DNA from: Clostridia bacterium | GTDB lineage: Bacteria > Bacillota > Clostridia > Oscillospirales > CAG-272 | Length of the DNA: 13,002 nt | Reading direction: 5' to 3' | Assembly (NCBI GenBank): GCA_017455945.1 | Contig: JAFTLM010000084.1 | Span: 1 to 13,002 of the forward strand | In this document: positions 1 through 7,991 of the stretch, in pieces | Position numbering within the stretch: position 1 is the stretch's first letter | How the letters are laid out: each line of letters opens with the position of its first letter | Notes under the pieces: model-generated | Told to the model about the DNA's origin: nothing | The model's input: only the letters and a program-made list of their open reading frames with translations | Database searches by the model: none | Position numbers and translations under genes: made by a program

Positions 1-285
1 AATTACGCAATCGGGAAATACGGCAAGATGAGATTGAATTTTATGAAAGCTCACAGGAAGGGGACGTACACGACGATATTGACACAAGGGAGGCTGAACA
101 GCTACCTGCACGGGATAGACGAGGCGGCGGAAGCACAGCTCTCGAAGATAATATCCGAAACGGCACAGCGCTTGGGCGTGACGGAGCAGATGAAAGCGGA
201 AAATCAGTTGGAGTGGGTGAGAATGATGAACAACATCAAGCACTCGGCAGAGGAAACGGTACTGAAGGAACTGATCTACATTTAA
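1..285 (+). CDS. TnpV-like reading frame overprinted on the LtrC-like gene (5' partial)
   Basis: The frame beginning at base 1 is open to TAA at 283-285, giving 94 visible codons, and probably starts upstream of the window. The product resembles the C-terminal part of TnpV-family transposon proteins (known from Tn4451-type elements): an IGKYGKMR segment, GRLNSYLHGIDEAAE, then VTEQMKAENQLEWV, MMNNI and a C-terminal ELIYI. It lies wholly inside the LtrC-like frame, which is also open. TnpV proteins are small and have no established biochemical function that I know of. An internal ATG at 28 would drop the first conserved residues. The family resemblance is fairly clear; whether this frame is translated here is uncertain, since it could be a remnant of an ancient fusion preserved by constraint on the other frame. 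Confidence 0.5.
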   Translation, partial: NYAIGKYGKMRLNFMKAHRKGTYTTILTQGRLNSYLHGIDEAAEAQLSKIISETAQRLGVTEQMKAENQLEWVRMMNNIKHSAEETVLKELIYI

Positions 286-3200
286 GCGATAAGCCTTTGC
301 CTGCGCCGCTTAAGGATACTATGATGCTCGCATTAAGACACGGTGACTACTTGCATAAAAGCAAGAAAGACATCGTGTCTTTTTTGCTTTCTGACGCGAG
401 CGACGAAAAGAAAACGGAGTATATAAAGGGCGCATACAATATGGGGCTTTACGGTGAATTTTACCGACCGGGCACAACAGAGCATATAGGGTATCACGCA
501 GAGGAGGACGGACTTCTCGTTTATCAAGGCAATTATCCTTCGAGAACTCACGAAATAAAGTTTACTTGGGATACCGCCGCAAAGCTCATAGAAGCCCTCA
601 TAAACGATGGCGATTATCTTGAGGAAGAAAAAGATCAGAAGCCTCCGAAAATAAAGAGCGAAGAAAAACAGATTGCAAAAACTGAAAGCTTTCCCCAGCT
701 TCGCATACCGCAAGAGGTCGTAGATGAGCTTTTACGCCTTGGCGGTTGCACAAGAAACAGCAGTGCGCGAATATACGGTTTTTACCGCAGAGCGAATAAC
801 ACTGAAGAAAATATACGATTTTTGAAAAAAGAATATTCGCACGATAGTGTGGGTATCGTTGTTGGAGATAAAAGCTATGCCGCAAAATGGGATGATAGCG
901 GCATATATATTTCCGCAGGAGATAGGGTATCGAATATTGCTCCCGTATTTATCTCTTGGGAGATGGCGGACAGGCGCATACGCGAGCTTTTGGAAATAGG
1001 ACAATATATTCCTAAAGCGGAAGCAGAGAAGGCAGATGAAATATGGGAAACTTACGTGGCGGATAAAATTGCTTTTCTTTACCGCGATGATTTCGGGAAT
1101 ATTCCGGAGGAATACAAAACGAAAAGCAGTTTCTTATGGCCCAAGATAAACGATTTCTATCGGTCTGTTCTGAATGACAGAGAAAATCTTGGTGATTTTA
1201 TCGAGGAGATAAAGGCAAACGAAGAGAGATTGAAGGATTATCCTCCGCGCCTCAGGCGATTTTGTGATACCGATGAGGTTCTTTTTCTTACTTCGATGTT
1301 TTTAAGAGAGCCTGTGGATTTTCCCGAAGCTGACCCATATATTTTGCCGCCGAAGCAATTTGTTACGCAGGATAAGATAGACGAATATTTTGCGAGAACG
1401 GGAAGCCCGTATTCAGACGGTAAGCTTACCGTGTATTCATTCTTCCTCAAAAACAAAGATTTGAACGAGAGAGCAAAATTTTTGTCGAAGCAGTATGGCA
1501 CGGGCGGAACGGGTGGAATGAGGACTGACAGCGACTATAACGGGAAAGGTATTGCGCTTTACGGGGGGCTTCAGCACAGAGAAAACGGCGTTTTTCTCAA
1601 ATGGCCGCAGGTTGCCAAAAGAATAGACACCCTTATACGCGAGGGAAAATATATAACAGAAAAGGATGCTGCGGAATTTGACCGTTATGAGCGCGAGCAA
1701 GTTGCAAGATTGATACGCGCATTCTATTTTGATAAATCCTCAGATTTTCCGCGCCCGTATGTAAAAGACGAAGAATACGATTATTGGAAAGACGTAAAAA
1801 GCATCGCTTCGCAGATAGAAAGTAAGGCACGGCTTTTGGAGATAACGGAAATGATGCAGACGGTCTTTGAAACACTTACTCCCGAAAGCAAAGATTATTC
1901 GCTTGACAAAGAGCGACTTTCTGCGGTTAAAGCATACGGAAACGGAAAATACAATCTGTTTCCCAATTCTCCGTACCGCAAGAAGCATCCGTTTGCGCCT
2001 CAAAAAGAAGAAAAGATCATAGTGCCCGAGCTTGAGGGCGAGCGCGAAAGAAAGATACCCGAGTCAGAATACAATCTGGTTCTTGGAACTACCGTATATA
2101 TCGGCAAAGATGAGTGCGACATTATGTCCTTGAGCGAAGACGGAGTGGAGCTTTTCAACGGTACACTCATTCCGCTAGAGATGGACTACGAAACCTTTAT
2201 GAAGCGTATACGCGAAAATCCGATGAACGACCGCTTGAAAAAGCCGCAAAAAGAGATTAAAGAAGAAACAGAGCATAAGAAAAAAGAAGAAACTGCTGAA
2301 AATAAAAAGTTTTTGTCTATTTGGGAGCGCTATGAACTTACGAAAAAAGAACATCCGGAGCACATTGCAATGATACGTGTAGGCGATTTTTACGAGTTCT
2401 TTTATGATGATGCCAAGATAGTTGCGGATGTTCTCGATCTAACTTTAACAAGCAGACCAAAAGGCGAAGACGAGCGAGTTCCGATGTGCGGCGTACCGTA
2501 TCACGCGCTTGAGAGATACCTTCAAAAAATTCTTGATGCGGGCTATGCAGTCGCGGCTTATGAGGATGAGAAAATATATCCGATAATTTCGTCTACGGCA
2601 CAGGAAAAGAAGAAAGATGAAAATATACCTGTTGCTCCTAAAGAGGAGATAGAAACTGTTGATGAGCTTGAAAGAGCCAGGCAGTATATTTCTTCTTTTT
2701 GTGAAACCGAATACGGGGATAGTGAAATTGAGATATCCGACTTATCAAAAGTGCCGATTGCCCATACCACTGTTGGCGACGAGGATTACCCCGTAAACGT
2801 TTACGCTGACTTAACGGGTTTCAGAATATTAAAATACCTCGGTGAAGACCTTATAGAAGTAAGCGGATACGGTAGCTTACAGGAGCTTAACGATAACGAG
2901 CTTTGTGTGCTTGAATTTGATGAACTTACCGCTGTAAGCGAAGAAAGAATAGAAGAATACAGGCGCGACCACGGCATACTTGCGTCTAATATACAAGAAA
3001 CAAAGCCTCAGATAACAACACCGACGTATGGTTTGCGCCCCGATATTCCCGAAAGCGAAAAGCACAATTACCGTATTACAGATGATATGCTCGGCACGGG
3101 CGGCGCGAAAGAGAAGTTCCGCAGAAATATTGAGGCAATAGAGCTTCTGCATTTGCTTGAAGCAGAGGATAGGCTTGCTACGCCCGAAGAACAGGAAGAG

Positions 3201-6200
3201 CTTTCGGGTTATACGGGCTGGGGAGGTCTTGCCGATGCTTTTGACAGCGGCAAGGATAATTGGCACATTGAATACGCAGAACTAAAAAATTTGCTTTCGG
3301 AAGAAGAATACGAAGCCGCCAAGGAATCTACCTTGACGGCTTTTTATACTCCGCCTACAGTAATACGTGCGATGTATAAAGCGCTTGAAAATATTGGCTT
3401 CAAGCGAGGAAATATACTTGAGCCGTCCTGCGGTATCGGCAATTTTATGGGTATGCTCCCCGAAAGTATGGAGGAAAGCAAGGTATACGGTGTAGAGCTT
3501 GACAGTATCTCGGGCAGAATTGCAAGGCAGCTTTATCAGAAAAACGGAATAACCGTAAGCGGATATGAAAAAACGCAGTTTCCCGACAGTTTCTTTGACG
3601 TTGCTATAGGTAACGTGCCTTTCGGTCAATTTAAGGTTGTAGACAAGAAATACGATAAGCAGAATTTCCTTATACACGACTACTTTTTCGCAAAGACACT
3701 CGATAAGGTTCGCCCCGGCGGTGTTATTGCCTTTATAACGAGCAGCGGAACGATGGATAAAGAAAATCCTTCCGTAAGAAAGTATATAGCACAAAGAGCA
3801 GACCTTATAGGTGCGATACGCTTGCCCGATACTGCTTTTAAGGATAATGCGGGAACGAGAGTTGTTTCCGATATACTTTTCTTGCAAAAACGTGACCGAA
3901 TAGTCGAAGCCGAACCCAGTTGGATCCACCTCGATAAAGATGAGAACGGCATTGTTATGAACAAATATTTTGTCGATAACCCCGATATGGTTATGGGCGA
4001 AATGGCGATGCGTTCAGGTCCTTACGGTCCCGAGGCAACGTGCAAGGCATATGAGGATAAAGACCTTGGCGAAAGCCTTATGGAAGCTGTTTCAAAAATA
4101 CACGCAGAGATAAAAGAAACCGAGATAGAAGATTTAGAGGAAGGAATAGAGGACAAATCCATTCCCGCAGACCCAAACGTAAAAAATTATTCTTACACTC
4201 TTGTAGACGGAAAGGTCTACTACAGGCAGAACAGCATAATGAAACCTGCTGACGTATCTGTTACGGCAGAGAACCGCATTAAAGGCTTGATAGCCATACG
4301 CGAGATAGTACGCGAGCTTATATCCGCACAGCTAAATGACGAACCCGACAGCACAATACGTGAGCTTCAAAAGAAGCTTGGCGAAAAATACGATAAATTT
4401 ACTGCCGAGTATGGGCTTATAAACAGCCGAGGCAACTCTATTGCTTTTAGCGAGGACGATTCGTATTTTCTTCTTTGCTCACTTGAAATTCTTGATGATA
4501 ACAAGGCGCTTAAAGCAAAAGCGGATATGTTTACAAAGCGCACTATAAAGCCGCAGAAGGCTATTGAGCGTGTCGATACGGCAAGCGAAGCACTCGCTAT
4601 TTCAATAGGCGAACACGCTTTTGTCGATATGGAATATATGTCGGCGCTTACGGGAAAGAGCGAAGAAGACCTCTTTGCTGACCTCAAAGGCGTTATCTTT
4701 GTTAACCCTTATCACGGAAACCGCATAGGAGAAAAGAAATACCTTATGGCAGACGAATATCTTTCGGGAAACGTGCGTGAAAAATTGGCTGTTGCGAGAA
4801 AAAGCGCTGAACTTAACCCTGAAGATTATACTGCAAACGTTGAAGCGCTTGAGAAAGTTCAGCCTGTAGACCTGAATGCTTCGGAGATAGGCGTGCGCCT
4901 CGGCTCAACTTGGATACCGCAGGAAGATATTGAAGAATTTATGCACGAGCTTCTCGATACCAACTATTTTTACAGACGAATGATAGAGGTAAAATATATC
5001 CCTCATACCTCGCAATGGGTGGTTACGAACAAAACGCGCGACGGCGGAAACGTTAAAGCCGGAAACACATACGGCACAAAACGCATAAACGCTTATTCCA
5101 TTATAGAGGACACGCTCAATCTTAAAGATGTTCGTATTTTTGATTATCAGGTGGATGAGAACGGCAACAGGATAGCTATTTTGAATAAAAAAGAAACTGC
5201 TATTGCACAGGGTAAGCAAGAGCAGATAAAAAGAGCTTTTGAGGAATGGATATGGAAAGACCCAGAAAGGCGAGAAAGACTTTGCCGTTTGTATAACGAG
5301 AAATTTAACTCTTTGCGCCCACGTGAGTTTGACGGAAGCCATATAGAGTTTTACGGTATGAACCCGGAAATATCGCTTCGCAAGCATCAAAAGGATGCCG
5401 TTGCAAGAATAATATACGGCGGTAATAGCTTGCTTGCACACGTCGTAGGCGCAGGTAAGACATTCACAATGGTAGCCTCCGCACAAGAAAGCAAAAGGCT
5501 TGGTCTTTGCTCCAAGAGTATGTTCGTTGTTCCAAATCATCTTATCGAGCAGTGGGCAAGCGAATATCTACAACTCTACCCAAGTGCGAATATCCTTGTA
5601 GCATCAAAGAAGGATTTTGAAAAAGGAAACCGCAAAAAATTCTGTGCAAGAATTGCAACGGGCGATTATGATGCGGTAATAATAGGGCAATCGCAGTTTG
5701 AAAAGATACCTATGTCGGTAGAAAGGCAAGCGGAAACCATAAACGCGGAAATAGAAGAAGTTATGGCGAGTATGGAAGAAGCGCAGGCTTCTCACGGCGA
5801 CAGAGTTACGGTAAAGCAGCTTGCAAGAGCTAAAAAGCAGTTGGAAACAAAGCTTGCGAAGCTCAATGACCAATCACGCAAAGACGACGTTGTAACGTTT
5901 GAACAGCTTGGTGTTGACCGCCTGTTTGTTGATGAAGCGCATTACTATAAAAATCTTGCGGCGTTTTCAAAAATGAGAAACGTTGCGGGTATATCCCAAA
6001 CGGAGGCACAGAAATCAAGCGACCTCTATATGAAGTGCAGGTATCTTGATGAGATAACAGGCGGCAAAGGCTGTATTTTTGCAACGGGTACGCCTATTTC
6101 AAATACTATGGTAGAGCTTTACACGATGCAGAAATATTTGCAATATGACGAACTTAAAATGCGCGGTCTTTTGAATTTTGATGCCTGGGCTTCTACCTTT

Positions 6201-7853
6201 GGCGAAACGGTTACAGCCATAGAGCTTGCTCCCGACGGAACAGGCTACAGAGCAAAAACTCGCTTTGCAAAGTTTTTCAATATCCCCGAGCTTATGTCAA
6301 TGTTTAAGCAGACTGCCGATATTCAGACTGCGGATATGCTCAAATTACCCGTACCCGAAGCACATTATCATATAGTGAAAACTCCTGCAAGCGATATGCA
6401 AAAGGAGCTTGTGGCATCGTTTGCGGAAAGAGCAGAGAAGATACACAACCGTATGGTTGATGCCTCTGTTGATAATATGCTTCTTGTTACAAACGACGGT
6501 AGAAAAGCTGCACTTGACCAGCGTCTTGTAAACCCTGCGCTTTCCGATTATGAGGGGAGCAAGGTAAACGTATGCGTTGAAAATATCTACAAGATATGGG
6601 CTGAAAATGCTGATAAAAAATCCGCACAGCTTCTGTTTTGCGACCTTTCGACACCCACGGGCGACGGAAGCTTTAACGTGTACGATGACATCCGCGCAAA
6701 GCTCATAGAGAAAGGTGTACCTCCCGAAGAAATCGAATTTATCCATAACGCCAACACCGATGCCAAGAAAAAAGAGCTTTTCGGCAAGGTGCGCGAAGGA
6801 CAGGTGCGAATCCTTATGGGTTCCACATTTAAGATGGGCGCAGGCACAAACGTACAGAAAAAGCTCATAGCGCTCCACGACCTGGATGTTCCGTGGCGAC
6901 CTTCGGATTTGGAACAGCGCGCAGGACGTATAGTTCGTCAAGGCAACAGCAACTCGGAAGTTGACCTCTATCGCTACGTTACAGAAGGCACATTCGACGC
7001 ATACAGCTATCAGTTATTGGAGTCTAAACAGAAGTTTATTTCCCAGATAATGACATCAAAATCGCCCGTGAGAAGTGCCGAGGACGTAGACGAAACGGCG
7101 CTTTCGTATGCGGAAATAAAGGCGCTGGCATCGGGTAATCCCAAGATCATGGAGAAGATGGAGCTTGATGCGGACGTGGCAAAATTAAAGCTTCAAAAGG
7201 CAGACCATTTAAGTCAGCGATACGCGCTTGAAGATTCTCTTGTTAAGAAATTTCCACGTGAAATAGCGGAGCAGGAGGAGCGAATAAAGGGACTTGAGGC
7301 GGATATGGAAACAGCAAAATCGGGGACTATCCTAAACGAAAACGGATTTTCGCCTATGGATATACTGGGAGAAACTTACGAAAAAAGAGCAGATGCCGGC
7401 AAGGCGATTCTCGATATATGCGAGCGCATAAGCACGCCTGAGCCGAGAGCGTTGGGCGCTTACAGAGGCTTCAAAACCGAAATAGGATTTGACACTATGG
7501 ATCGAGAGTTTTACATTGTTTTGTGCGGTGCGCTACGTCACAAAGTGCCTCTCGGAAAAGATGCTGGGGGCATAATAACGCGATTGGATAACGCTATTGA
7601 AGCCTTTGAAAAGCGCAAGGACGGTTGTAAAATCCAGCTCGAAGAACTGTACAAGCAGGTGGAAAACGCAAAGAAAGAGATAGCTACTCCATTTGCGCGC
7701 GAAGCGGAGCTCGAAGAAAAATGCAGACGCCTTGCCGAACTCAATTCCGAGCTTGATATGGACAAGCACGAAAATGAGATAGTGGACGGTCCTCAAGAGC
7801 AAGGCGAAGATGATGAGAAGAAAAGGATAAAAGAGGAGAGAGAAGAACGGTAA
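3..7853 (+). CDS. LtrC-like giant protein: MutS-I-like, N6-adenine methyltransferase and SNF2-type helicase (5' partial)
   Basis: This frame has no stop from the left edge to TAA at 7851-7853, so the visible part is 2616 codons and the gene starts upstream. A GTG at 213 is only an internal candidate start. Order by nucleotide: G/R/D-rich linker (3-300); three related modules (about 336-1660); a MutS domain I-like segment (2309-2575) with GDFYEFF and MCGVPYHA; a YTGWGGL block (about 3205-3225); a methyltransferase with motif I EPSCGIGNF (from 3420) and motif IV as NVPF (3612-3623) instead of NPPY/F; a helicase with GAGKT (5448-5462), DEAH (5931-5942), ATGTPISN, and QRAGRIVRQGN (6915-6947); then a charged coiled-coil tail. 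Proteins of this architecture are common in Firmicute conjugative elements, probably as DNA-modifying or anti-restriction helpers of transfer. That role is inferred. Both enzyme cores look intact. No frameshift is seen. Confidence 0.93.
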   Translation, partial: LRNREIRQDEIEFYESSQEGDVHDDIDTREAEQLPARDRRGGGSTALEDNIRNGTALGRDGADESGKSVGVGENDEQHQALGRGNGTEGTDLHLSDKPLPAPLKDTMMLALRHGDYLHKSKKDIVSFLLSDASDEKKTEYIKGAYNMGLYGEFYRPGTTEHIGYHAEEDGLLVYQGNYPSRTHEIKFTWDTAAKLIEALINDGDYLEEEKDQKPPKIKSEEKQIAKTESFPQLRIPQEVVDELLRLGGCTRNSSARIYGFYRRANNTEENIRFLKKEYSHDSVGIVVGDKSYAAKWDDSGIYISAGDRVSNIAPVFISWEMADRRIRELLEIGQYIPKAEAEKADEIWETYVADKIAFLYRDDFGNIPEEYKTKSSFLWPKINDFYRSVLNDRENLGDFIEEIKANEERLKDYPPRLRRFCDTDEVLFLTSMFLREPVDFPEADPYILPPKQFVTQDKIDEYFARTGSPYSDGKLTVYSFFLKNKDLNERAKFLSKQYGTGGTGGMRTDSDYNGKGIALYGGLQHRENGVFLKWPQVAKRIDTLIREGKYITEKDAAEFDRYEREQVARLIRAFYFDKSSDFPRPYVKDEEYDYWKDVKSIASQIESKARLLEITEMMQTVFETLTPESKDYSLDKERLSAVKAYGNGKYNLFPNSPYRKKHPFAPQKEEKIIVPELEGERERKIPESEYNLVLGTTVYIGKDECDIMSLSEDGVELFNGTLIPLEMDYETFMKRIRENPMNDRLKKPQKEIKEETEHKKKEETAENKKFLSIWERYELTKKEHPEHIAMIRVGDFYEFFYDDAKIVADVLDLTLTSRPKGEDERVPMCGVPYHALERYLQKILDAGYAVAAYEDEKIYPIISSTAQEKKKDENIPVAPKEEIETVDELERARQYISSFCETEYGDSEIEISDLSKVPIAHTTVGDEDYPVNVYADLTGFRILKYLGEDLIEVSGYGSLQELNDNELCVLEFDELTAVSEERIEEYRRDHGILASNIQETKPQITTPTYGLRPDIPESEKHNYRITDDMLGTGGAKEKFRRNIEAIELLHLLEAEDRLATPEEQEELSGYTGWGGLADAFDSGKDNWHIEYAELKNLLSEEEYEAAKESTLTAFYTPPTVIRAMYKALENIGFKRGNILEPSCGIGNFMGMLPESMEESKVYGVELDSISGRIARQLYQKNGITVSGYEKTQFPDSFFDVAIGNVPFGQFKVVDKKYDKQNFLIHDYFFAKTLDKVRPGGVIAFITSSGTMDKENPSVRKYIAQRADLIGAIRLPDTAFKDNAGTRVVSDILFLQKRDRIVEAEPSWIHLDKDENGIVMNKYFVDNPDMVMGEMAMRSGPYGPEATCKAYEDKDLGESLMEAVSKIHAEIKETEIEDLEEGIEDKSIPADPNVKNYSYTLVDGKVYYRQNSIMKPADVSVTAENRIKGLIAIREIVRELISAQLNDEPDSTIRELQKKLGEKYDKFTAEYGLINSRGNSIAFSEDDSYFLLCSLEILDDNKALKAKADMFTKRTIKPQKAIERVDTASEALAISIGEHAFVDMEYMSALTGKSEEDLFADLKGVIFVNPYHGNRIGEKKYLMADEYLSGNVREKLAVARKSAELNPEDYTANVEALEKVQPVDLNASEIGVRLGSTWIPQEDIEEFMHELLDTNYFYRRMIEVKYIPHTSQWVVTNKTRDGGNVKAGNTYGTKRINAYSIIEDTLNLKDVRIFDYQVDENGNRIAILNKKETAIAQGKQEQIKRAFEEWIWKDPERRERLCRLYNEKFNSLRPREFDGSHIEFYGMNPEISLRKHQKDAVARIIYGGNSLLAHVVGAGKTFTMVASAQESKRLGLCSKSMFVVPNHLIEQWASEYLQLYPSANILVASKKDFEKGNRKKFCARIATGDYDAVIIGQSQFEKIPMSVERQAETINAEIEEVMASMEEAQASHGDRVTVKQLARAKKQLETKLAKLNDQSRKDDVVTFEQLGVDRLFVDEAHYYKNLAAFSKMRNVAGISQTEAQKSSDLYMKCRYLDEITGGKGCIFATGTPISNTMVELYTMQKYLQYDELKMRGLLNFDAWASTFGETVTAIELAPDGTGYRAKTRFAKFFNIPELMSMFKQTADIQTADMLKLPVPEAHYHIVKTPASDMQKELVASFAERAEKIHNRMVDASVDNMLLVTNDGRKAALDQRLVNPALSDYEGSKVNVCVENIYKIWAENADKKSAQLLFCDLSTPTGDGSFNVYDDIRAKLIEKGVPPEEIEFIHNANTDAKKKELFGKVREGQVRILMGSTFKMGAGTNVQKKLIALHDLDVPWRPSDLEQRAGRIVRQGNSNSEVDLYRYVTEGTFDAYSYQLLESKQKFISQIMTSKSPVRSAEDVDETALSYAEIKALASGNPKIMEKMELDADVAKLKLQKADHLSQRYALEDSLVKKFPREIAEQEERIKGLEADMETAKSGTILNENGFSPMDILGETYEKRADAGKAILDICERISTPEPRALGAYRGFKTEIGFDTMDREFYIVLCGALRHKVPLGKDAGGIITRLDNAIEAFEKRKDGCKIQLEELYKQVENAKKEIATPFAREAELEEKCRRLAELNSELDMDKHENEIVDGPQEQGEDDEKKRIKEEREER
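336..1660 (+). repeat. Three divergent protein modules in the N-terminal part of the LtrC-like protein
   Basis: Three stretches of about 90-100 residues share one layout: module 1 about 336-630, module 2 about 700-1015, module 3 about 1345-1660. Each has a helix ending in a FLKKEY-like motif (YIKGAY, FLKKEY, FLSKQY), a short strand pair with G(I/L)xxY, a conserved W (TWDTAAKLI, SWEMADRRI, KWPQVAKRI), then LI-x2-G-x-Y(I/L) (NDGDYL, EIGQYI, REGKYI). The similarity is at protein level only; the DNA copies have diverged. Function is unknown; a repeated DNA- or protein-binding module is a guess. Confidence 0.6.
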
Positions 7854-7879
7854 TGCACGGTGAAACAAAGACGTGCAAG

Positions 7880-7901
7880 CGGCAGAGAAATCTGCCGTTT
7901 T
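7880..7901 (+). terminator. Hairpin with GAAA loop behind the LtrC-like gene
   Basis: A perfect 7-bp stem (CGGCAGA at 7880-7886, TCTGCCG at 7891-7897) closes a GAAA tetraloop and is followed by TTTT. It begins 26 bases after the LtrC-like stop codon. The T run is short, so termination may be partial. The bases after it, TTTTACATAG, recur after the hairpin at 12264-12279. Confidence 0.6.
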
Positions 7902-7929
7902 ACATAGGGGAAAAGCAAAAGTATGTTTG

Positions 7930-7958
7930 TTGACGGCAATGTTTTTTTATAGTATAAT
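7930..7958 (+). promoter_or_regulatory. Vegetative-type promoter of the PLD-like two-gene cassette
   Basis: TTGACG (7930-7935) and TATAAT (7953-7958) are separated by exactly 17 bases, one mismatch from the housekeeping sigma consensus. It would start transcription near 7965, just upstream of the ribosome site at 7980. This makes the cassette independent of the LtrC-like operon. Confidence 0.8.
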
Positions 7959-7971
7959 CATACTATAGTAT
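7948..7971 (+). promoter_or_regulatory. Operator-like palindromes over the -10 box of the PLD-like cassette
   Basis: TATAGTAT (7948-7955) and ATACTATA (7960-7967) form an 8-bp inverted repeat around AATC, covering the -10 box. ATACTATAGTAT (7960-7971) is itself a perfect 12-bp palindrome, so there are three alternating copies of the half-site ATAGTAT. A repressor bound here would block the promoter. No regulator is encoded in the cassette, and the half-site differs from the one in front of the XRE gene. Confidence 0.5.
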
Positions 7972-7979
7972 TTTTGATT

Positions 7980-7984
7980 GGAGG
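7980..7984 (+). promoter_or_regulatory. Ribosome binding site that fixes the start at ATG 7992
   Basis: GGAGG sits 7 bases before ATG 7992. The in-frame TTG at 7974 lies upstream of this site and only about 9 bases after the predicted transcript start, so it is not the start. Confidence 0.85.
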
Positions 7985-7991
7985 TGTACAA

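Noticed and set aside
213..300. GTG 213 as the true start of the LtrC-like protein
   Set aside because: The frame is open to the left edge, the upstream residues read like the usual linker of the family, and no ribosome site precedes 213.
2309..2575. A complete mutS gene
   Set aside because: Only domain I is present; there is no MutS ATPase, core or clamp, and the frame continues into a methyltransferase and helicase.
3282..3929. Open frame of 215 codons on the - strand inside the LtrC-like gene
   Set aside because: It lies opposite the methyltransferase core, whose motifs are intact, has no ribosome site that I can see and shows no domain. It is a shadow of codon bias in the real gene, as are the other - strand frames at 4905-5540 and 6345-6941.
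7974..7991. TTG 7974 as start of the PLD-like protein
   Set aside because: It precedes the GGAGG at 7980-7984 that serves ATG 7992 and lies almost at the predicted transcript start.
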